In this document: one piece after another, positions 6,257 through 10,380 of the stretch
Position numbering within the stretch: the stretch's first letter is position 1
How the letters are laid out: the number at the start of each line of letters is the position of its first letter
DNA from: Flavobacterium sp.
GTDB lineage: Bacteria; Bacteroidota; Bacteroidia; Flavobacteriales; Flavobacteriaceae
Length of the DNA stretch: 10,380 nucleotides
NCBI GenBank assembly: GCA_019105125.1
Contig: JAHRWO010000392.1
Span: 1-10,380, forward strand
Direction: 5' to 3'
Program-made: the position numbers and the translations under genes
Notes under the pieces: model-generated
Databases searched by the model: none
What the model was told of the DNA's origin: nothing
The model's input: the letters and a program-made list of their open reading frames with translations, nothing else

Positions 6257-7156
6257 TTAACGACCCATTCTAAAATTTCCACCACTTTGACGGCCCATTT
6301 CTCTCCATTCTTGCATTTTATCGGCTACAATTTTATCGTACTCAGCTTGGGTAACTAATTTTCCTTTTTTAGGTGCTTTAATTTCTTTTTTTTCTTTTGG
6401 GTTTAATACAATTTTAGAACACAAAATAACTGTTTTTCCATCGCTAACTTCTAGAATTAACCCCGGTAATCCCCAATAGTTTTCAGGTCCTTGATTAACA
6501 GGAATATCTGGTGTGTACCATGCCGTTACTACAATTTCCTTTGGCACTTCCCATTGATCCATAAAATTAGTACTGCGATTTTCTTGTTTTGCTTCTTCTT
6601 TCTTTGGCTCTTCTTTTTTATCCTCTTCTTTTTTATCCTCTTCTTTTTTTCTTCTGAAATTTCTAAAATCAGACTGACTTACAGGCCTTGCTGCTGTTGC
6701 TTTAAAGCACATGTAATTACCAATTTGTTTGGTTTCCCCTGATAATTTCCATTCTAATTTTGGCAATGTATCTTGAACTAAAAATTCTTTACCTGCAAAT
6801 TCTTTATCCACGGTAAACAATTTTTCTTTCACATTTTTATAATGTGTTCCGCCACCGCCCATCATGGAAGACATCATTCGGAAACCTCCTTGTTGGTTAG
6901 TTGCTTCTATTTTTTCTTCTTCAACATAAGTAGATGCATTTTTATCAAAGGTTAGTACAAATGTTTTTTCAAACATGGCTTTCATACGCTCCTCGATTTG
7001 TTTTTGCATTTCGGGAGTTATTTCGCGGTTTCCTCTAAAATTAGAAGTCATATCAGAAGTACTCGTTTTGGATTCATAAACCGCCATTCCTTGAAAACTC
7101 TGTGCGTTTAAAAACCCTGAAAGCATAGCTAATGAAGCAAAAAATATTTTTCTCAT
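6257..7156 (-). CDS. GLPGLI family secreted protein
   Basis: A 299-residue protein with signal peptide MRKIFFASLAMLSGFLNAQS. The family-defining GLPGLI hexapeptide is at residues 229-234 (6472-6455) within YWGLPGLILEVSDGK, preceded by the usual AWYTPDIPVNQGPENYW. The early segment AVYESK and the region VKEKLFTVDKEFAGKEFLVQD, followed by WKLSGETKQIGNYMCFKATA, also fit the family. Members are exported proteins of unknown function, common in Flavobacteriia and often next to TonB-receptor-like genes, as here. Two insertions stand out: a Met/Gly patch GFRMMSSMMGGGG (91-103) and a Lys/Glu-rich segment (about 168-195) built on KEEDK repeats. It is the first gene of an apparent operon with the barrel protein. 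Upstream lies a divergent promoter region with a repeated 12-mer. The start is the first ATG, giving an intact signal peptide. Confidence 0.9.
   Translation of the reverse strand: MRKIFFASLAMLSGFLNAQSFQGMAVYESKTSTSDMTSNFRGNREITPEMQKQIEERMKAMFEKTFVLTFDKNASTYVEEEKIEATNQQGGFRMMSSMMGGGGTHYKNVKEKLFTVDKEFAGKEFLVQDTLPKLEWKLSGETKQIGNYMCFKATAARPVSQSDFRNFRRKKEEDKKEEDKKEEPKKEEAKQENRSTNFMDQWEVPKEIVVTAWYTPDIPVNQGPENYWGLPGLILEVSDGKTVILCSKIVLNPKEKKEIKAPKKGKLVTQAEYDKIVADKMQEWREMGRQSGGNFRMGR
6608..6652. repeat. 15-bp tandem repeat within the GLPGLI-protein gene
   Basis: CTCTTCTTTTTTATC occurs at 6608-6622 and 6623-6637, with a diverged third copy at 6638-6652. In the minus-strand coding frame it gives five-residue units of the KEEDK/KEEPK type at residues 169-183. 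The unit is a multiple of three, so copy-number change would alter length without breaking the frame. A run of seven T at 6644-6650 could slip out of frame. Confidence 0.85.
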
Positions 7157-7213
7157 GATGTATGTTATGTTTAATTCATTAGTAGACTCTAGTATAACTT
7201 ATTTGTTACAGAA

Positions 7214-7237
7214 TTTTACGTTAAATTTTACGTTAAA
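7214..7237. repeat. Tandem 12-bp near-palindrome in a divergent promoter region (candidate operator)
   Basis: TTTTACGTTAAA is repeated head to tail without a gap at 7214-7225 and 7226-7237. Each copy is itself nearly palindromic (TTT-n-ACGT-n-AAA, 10 of 12 symmetric). It lies in the 119-bp gap between the divergent GLPGLI and 7276 genes, just upstream of the predicted -7 element of the latter. This suggests a dimer-binding site pair that could control one or both genes. The regulator is not in the window. Confidence 0.5.
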
Positions 7238-7241
7238 GTAG

Positions 7242-7249
7242 TATCTTAG
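7242..7249 (+). promoter_or_regulatory. Possible -7 element for the gene at 7276
   Basis: TATCTTAG differs at one position from the Bacteroidota TAnnTTTG consensus and sits 26 bp before the ATG. The expected -33 position falls inside the tandem 12-mer, and no clear TTTG is present there. On the other strand the best candidate is a poorer TATACTAG at 7196-7189. Confidence 0.3.
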
Positions 7250-7275
7250 AGCCTTGTTTAATTAAATTCAGAATC

Positions 7276-8073
7276 ATGTCATTTAATAAGATCTTTTTTG
7301 TTTTGACTTTGAATTTCTTTTGTCTTGCAATTATTGCTCAAGAATCAATAAATACAGTAAAACAAAGTGATTCTGCACTAGCATGCGATTTGTTTTTAGG
7401 CTATGACAATCAGAAAAACATTTATAGCATTAAAAACAATATTCTATTTAAAAAAAGTGATATTACTACCTATCAATATAACAATTTGAGCTTAGGGAAA
7501 ATAACTAATGTCGACTTCCAAAATCCACTACAAATTGTGGTTTTTTATAAAAATTTCAACACGGTAGTACTCTTAGACAATCAGTTGAACGAAATCAAGA
7601 GAATTGATTTCAATTTAAACACAACTCCCGTCAACTTAGAAGCTGTGGCATTATCTTCACAAAATCAAGTATGGTTTTATGATAGTATTTCGTCAAAAAT
7701 AGGCTTGTACAATGTAAATACCGATACTTTTAAATGGATTTCTACTATGCTTGAAAATCCAATTTCATCTTATCAATCGGATTATACGCATTTTTATTGG
7801 ACGGATTTAAAATGGAATTTGTATCGTATTTCAATTTATGGAACCATAGAAAAATTGGGGAATTTACCTCAGTACGATGCTATCCAACTAACAAAAAACG
7901 GCAATTCGTTATATGTTGTAGATAATATAATGTATTATTACAATCTAACTACAAAGAGTAGCAGTAAAATAAGAATTGATGAAAAAATCATATCGAATTT
8001 TTTCTTTAAAGATGGAATTTTGTCTATTTTTACCCAAAATGAAATTACTAATTACAAAATAATTTTACCGTAA
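7276..8073 (+). CDS. Secreted protein of unknown function, possibly beta-propeller-like
   Basis: I do not recognise this 265-residue protein. It begins with a clear signal peptide, MSFNKIFFVLTLNFFCLAIIAQ, so it is exported to the periplasm or beyond; there is no lipobox. The mature part consists of short alternating beta-like segments. These include LFLGYDNQKNIYSIKNN, FYKNFNTVVLLDNQLNEI, LSSQNQVWFYDSISSKIGLYN and NSLYVVDNIMYYYNL. Their spacing recalls the repeated blades of a six-bladed beta-propeller, but I cannot assign a family. It is rich in Asn, Ile, Lys and Tyr. The stop codon shares one base with the start of the kinase gene (TAATG), so the two are likely translated from one message and coupled. 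Pairing a secreted protein with a cytosolic nucleoside kinase gives no obvious shared role. Confidence 0.8.
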   Translation: MSFNKIFFVLTLNFFCLAIIAQESINTVKQSDSALACDLFLGYDNQKNIYSIKNNILFKKSDITTYQYNNLSLGKITNVDFQNPLQIVVFYKNFNTVVLLDNQLNEIKRIDFNLNTTPVNLEAVALSSQNQVWFYDSISSKIGLYNVNTDTFKWISTMLENPISSYQSDYTHFYWTDLKWNLYRISIYGTIEKLGNLPQYDAIQLTKNGNSLYVVDNIMYYYNLTTKSSSKIRIDEKIISNFFFKDGILSIFTQNEITNYKIILP

Positions 8074-8687
8074 TGCACATAGCAGTAGCAGGAAATATAG
8101 GAGCAGGAAAAACAACGTTAACTCGATTATTAGCTAAACATTTTAAATGGGAACCTCATTTTGAGGATGTAGTTGATAATCCGTATTTAGATGATTTTTA
8201 TCACCAAATGGAGCGCTGGAGTTTTAATCTTCAAATTTACTTTTTGAATAGCCGTTTTCGTCAAGTATTACAAATTCGTGAAAGTGGAAAAAATATTATT
8301 CAAGACCGAACCATTTATGAAGACGCTCATATTTTTGCACCCAATCTTCACGCTATGGGATTAATGTCGAATCGTGATTATAACAATTACACTTCCCTTT
8401 TCGAATTGATGGAAAGTTTAGTGGGTTCGCCAGATTTATTGATTTATTTGAGAAGTTCGATTCCAAATTTAGTGAGTCAAATTCATAAAAGAGGAAGAGA
8501 TTACGAAAACTCGATTTCGATTGATTATTTAAGTCGTTTGAACGAACGATACGAAGCTTGGATTCAAACCTACAACAAAGGGAAATTAGTAATCATTGAT
8601 GTAGACAATATTGATTTTGTAAACAATCCAGAAGATCTAGGAATGATTATCAATCGAATTGATGCCGAATTAAACGGATTATTTTAA
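8073..8687 (+). CDS. Deoxynucleoside kinase
   Basis: A 204-residue cytosolic kinase of the deoxynucleoside kinase family, which phosphorylates deoxynucleosides with ATP or another NTP for salvage of DNA precursors. It has the P-loop GNIGAGKTT (7-15) right at the N-terminus, the carboxylate motif FEDVVDNPYLDDFY with the likely catalytic Glu31, and the DRT motif QDRTIYEDAHIFA (77-89). It also has the Arg-rich lid KRGRDYE (139-145), which contacts phosphates. Length is normal for bacterial members. Substrate preference (deoxyadenosine, deoxyguanosine, deoxycytidine or thymidine) cannot be read safely from the sequence. The ATG overlaps the preceding stop by one base, and no ribosome site stands out, so translational coupling is likely. 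It is the last gene before a strong bidirectional terminator. Confidence 0.93.
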   Translation: MHIAVAGNIGAGKTTLTRLLAKHFKWEPHFEDVVDNPYLDDFYHQMERWSFNLQIYFLNSRFRQVLQIRESGKNIIQDRTIYEDAHIFAPNLHAMGLMSNRDYNNYTSLFELMESLVGSPDLLIYLRSSIPNLVSQIHKRGRDYENSISIDYLSRLNERYEAWIQTYNKGKLVIIDVDNIDFVNNPEDLGMIINRIDAELNGLF

Positions 8688-8690
8688 AAT

Positions 8691-8720
8691 AAAAAGCCTC
8701 ACGTTGTGAGGCTTTTCTCT
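8691..8720. terminator. Bidirectional terminator between the kinase gene and hppA
   Basis: AAAAGCCTCAC (8692-8702) and GTGAGGCTTTT (8706-8716) form a perfect 11-pair stem with a GTT loop. The plus strand continues TTTTCTCTTT. The minus strand continues into five T followed by ATTTT. It serves the convergent kinase and pyrophosphatase genes, whose stop codons are 46 bp apart. Confidence 0.92.
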
Positions 8721-8733
8721 TTATTCTTCTAAA

Positions 8734-10380
8734 TTATTTTCCTAGTTCAGCAATTTTTGCTTCTACTTCTAAATCGTCTCCTTCAAAAACTTTTTCTTCT
8801 TTTACTTCTTTACCATCTACCATTTTAGTCAAAGTAACCGTTGCTTTCACTTTTCCGTTAGCGTCTTTTACTTTTTTAACTTCCATGTTGATGATTTCTT
8901 GGTGATCACCGTGGTTGCAATTTGGTCCGTGAACGTGTTTTTCTTTGCCAATGAATTTGCCGTTTTCGTCATACATTGACATGCATTTTTCTTTACATTC
9001 TTCAGAACAACCATTCTCTTCACACATTTTAGCGCATTCTTCTTTTGTTATTTCAGCACATTTAGACATATCGCATTTTCCTTTGTCGCAACACATCATT
9101 TCTGTTTTTGCACAACAAGCACCGTTTTCAGTTGTAGCACCGTGACCTCCTAAGATTGGAGCGATTACTAAACCAATTAAACATGTTAACTTGATTAAAA
9201 TATTCATTGATGGCCCAGAAGTATCTTTGAATGGATCTCCAACTGTATCTCCAGTTACCGCAGCTTTGTGTGCATCAGAACCTTTGTACGTCATTTCTCC
9301 GTTGATTTCAACACCAGCTTCGAAAGATTTTTTAGCGTTATCCCAAGCCCCACCAGCGTTGTTTTGGAACACCGCCCAAAGCACACCTGAAACGGTAACT
9401 CCTGCCATATAACCACCTAGCATTTCAGCGATTAATTGGTTGTTATCTCCGTAAACTAATTTACCTAATAATACGATTGCTATTGGGAAACCAATTGTTA
9501 AAATTCCTGGCAACATCATTTCGCGTAAAGCGGCTTTTGTAGAAATTTCAACACATTTTCCGTATTCTGGTTTTCCAGTTCCTTCCATAATTCCTGGAAT
9601 TTCTTTGAACTGACGACGTACTTCGTACACCATGTCCATTGCTGCTTTTCCAACAGAGTTCATTGCTAACGCAGAGAACACTACAGGAATCATGCCTCCA
9701 ATAAATAACATGGCTAATACTGGTGCTTTGAAAATGTTGATTCCATCAATTCCAGTAAACGTTACATACGCAGCAAATAAAGCTAACGAAGTTAATGCAG
9801 CAGATGCGATTGCAAAACCTTTTCCTGTAGCAGCTGTAGTATTTCCTACTGAATCTAAAATATCGGTTCTTGTACGAACTTCTTTTGGTAATTCACTCAT
9901 TTCTGCGATTCCTCCAGCGTTATCAGAAATTGGCCCGAAAGCGTCAATTGCTAATTGCATTGCAGTTGTAGCCATCATTGCAGAAGCCGCTAAAGCAACA
10001 CCATAAAATCCTGCTAAAGCATAAGAAGCCCAAATGGCACCTCCAAATAATAAAACAGTTGGGAAAGTAGAAATCATACCTGTTGCTAAACCAGCGATTA
10101 CGTTAGTTCCAGCTCCAGTTGATGATTTTTGTACGATAGCCAATACTGGTTTTGTACCTAATCCTGTATAATATTCCGTTACAGATGAAATTGCTCCACC
10201 TACAAATAAACCAACAATAGTAGCATAGAAAACACGAATTGAATCGATTTCTTTATCACCTTCTCCATAGAAGTTTAATGTTAATACTTCTGGCAACATA
10301 AAGTCAACTAAGAAGTAGCAAGAAATTAAAGTTAATACAATAGAAACCCAGTTTCCGATGTTTAATGCTTTTTGTACTTG
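8734..10380 (-). CDS. hppA: Membrane-bound ion-translocating pyrophosphatase, C-terminal two-thirds (5' end beyond window)
   Basis: The frame is open through the window edge. The 27 codons before the first in-window Met (10299) encode [20 protein letters not shown] and on into a membrane segment, so that Met is internal. The visible 548 residues hold multiple hydrophobic helices and family motifs: [34 protein letters not shown] (148-161), [10 protein letters not shown] (179-188), [13 protein letters not shown] (339-351), and [19 protein letters not shown]. The enzyme hydrolyses pyrophosphate to pump H+ or Na+ across the inner membrane. Ala and Gly in [10 protein letters not shown], where potassium-independent forms have Lys and Thr, point to the potassium-dependent subfamily. 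The pumped ion cannot be decided because the relevant N-terminal helices are missing. After the expected end (LVIAPILGG) comes an unusual 138-residue Cys/His-rich tail. A terminator lies directly downstream. Confidence 0.95.
   Translation of the reverse strand, partial: QVQKALNIGNWVSIVLTLISCYFLVDFMLPEVLTLNFYGEGDKEIDSIRVFYATIVGLFVGGAISSVTEYYTGLGTKPVLAIVQKSSTGAGTNVIAGLATGMISTFPTVLLFGGAIWASYALAGFYGVALAASAMMATTAMQLAIDAFGPISDNAGGIAEMSELPKEVRTRTDILDSVGNTTAATGKGFAIASAALTSLALFAAYVTFTGIDGINIFKAPVLAMLFIGGMIPVVFSALAMNSVGKAAMDMVYEVRRQFKEIPGIMEGTGKPEYGKCVEISTKAALREMMLPGILTIGFPIAIVLLGKLVYGDNNQLIAEMLGGYMAGVTVSGVLWAVFQNNAGGAWDNAKKSFEAGVEINGEMTYKGSDAHKAAVTGDTVGDPFKDTSGPSMNILIKLTCLIGLVIAPILGGHGATTENGACCAKTEMMCCDKGKCDMSKCAEITKEECAKMCEENGCSEECKEKCMSMYDENGKFIGKEKHVHGPNCNHGDHQEIINMEVKKVKDANGKVKATVTLTKMVDGKEVKEEKVFEGDDLEVEAKIAELGK
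8737..9150 (-). other. Cys/Met/His-rich C-terminal extension of the pyrophosphatase
   Basis: After the last membrane helix, residues 411-548 of the visible protein form a soluble tail. The first 85 or so contain 12 Cys, in pairs (CC, MMCC) and as spaced CxxxC-type units ([23 protein letters not shown]), then [12 protein letters not shown]. The last 55 are Lys/Glu/Val-rich ([17 protein letters not shown]) and end in ELGK. Family topology puts the C-terminus on the extracytoplasmic side, so this is probably a periplasmic metal-binding or redox-active domain. Reading frame and base composition continue smoothly from the enzyme, with no sign of a frameshift fusion. Confidence 0.8.

Noticed and set aside
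6491..6742. Plus-strand ORF of 83 codons
   Set aside because: It lies antisense inside the GLPGLI gene. Its Phe-rich stretch is simply the reverse of the Lys/Glu repeat codons, and nothing suggests a start signal.
8945..10006. Three plus-strand ORFs (8945-9145, 9191-9412, 9632-10006)
   Set aside because: All are antisense to hppA, whose frame carries clear conserved motifs. Their translations show no family features.
10297..10299. ATG as the start of the pyrophosphatase
   Set aside because: The frame stays open upstream to the window edge and encodes a membrane segment. The family is several hundred residues longer at the N-terminus.
1..10380. Mobile element, CRISPR array, tRNA or rRNA
   Set aside because: No transposase or integrase-like proteins, regularly spaced repeats with unique spacers, cloverleaf or rRNA-like segments were seen.

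Overview
The window looks like chromosome from a Bacteroidota bacterium of the Flavobacterium type. The DNA is AT-rich. Promoters fit the Bacteroidota TAnnTTTG -7 element rather than sigma-70 boxes, and most starts lack a clear Shine-Dalgarno. The proteins include families typical of Flavobacteriia: a GLPGLI-family secreted protein, a carboxypeptidase-regulatory-like plus beta-barrel outer-membrane protein, and a membrane pyrophosphatase. No mobile element, rRNA, tRNA or CRISPR array was seen.

Layout. Positions 1-1791 (minus strand) hold a methionine-synthesis operon: a regulatory leader, metY (O-acetylhomoserine sulfhydrylase), an intrinsic terminator, then the start of metX (homoserine O-acetyltransferase), cut by the window edge. 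Divergently, metK (S-adenosylmethionine synthetase) runs on the plus strand at 2157-3407 behind a SAM-II-type riboswitch. A bidirectional terminator separates metK from a minus-strand pair: the GLPGLI protein (7156-6257) followed by a 916-residue outer-membrane barrel protein (6230-3480). A 119-bp divergent promoter region with a tandem 12-bp near-palindrome separates these from a plus-strand pair: an unrecognised secreted protein (7276-8073) overlapping by 1 nt a deoxynucleoside kinase (8073-8687). A second bidirectional terminator separates the kinase from hppA (minus strand), whose N-terminal part lies beyond position 10380.

Most notable is the 624-bp gap between metY and metK. On the metY side there is a 22-codon leader ORF with six Met and two Cys codons. 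Its RNA can form a complete set of competing hairpins (1:2, 2:3 antiterminator, 3:4 terminator), which is the architecture of ribosome-mediated attenuation by methionine supply. On the metK side there is a SAM-II-like aptamer, followed by sequence complementary to three separate aptamer segments, in nested order. The two divergent units therefore appear to sense two successive pathway metabolites, methionine (as charged tRNA) and SAM, by two different RNA mechanisms. A second Cys-rich mini-ORF and a set of repeated 13-mers lie in the same gap.

The other striking feature is a 138-residue C-terminal extension on the membrane pyrophosphatase. It carries 12 Cys, several Met and five His, and is probably a metal-binding or redox tail outside the cytoplasm.
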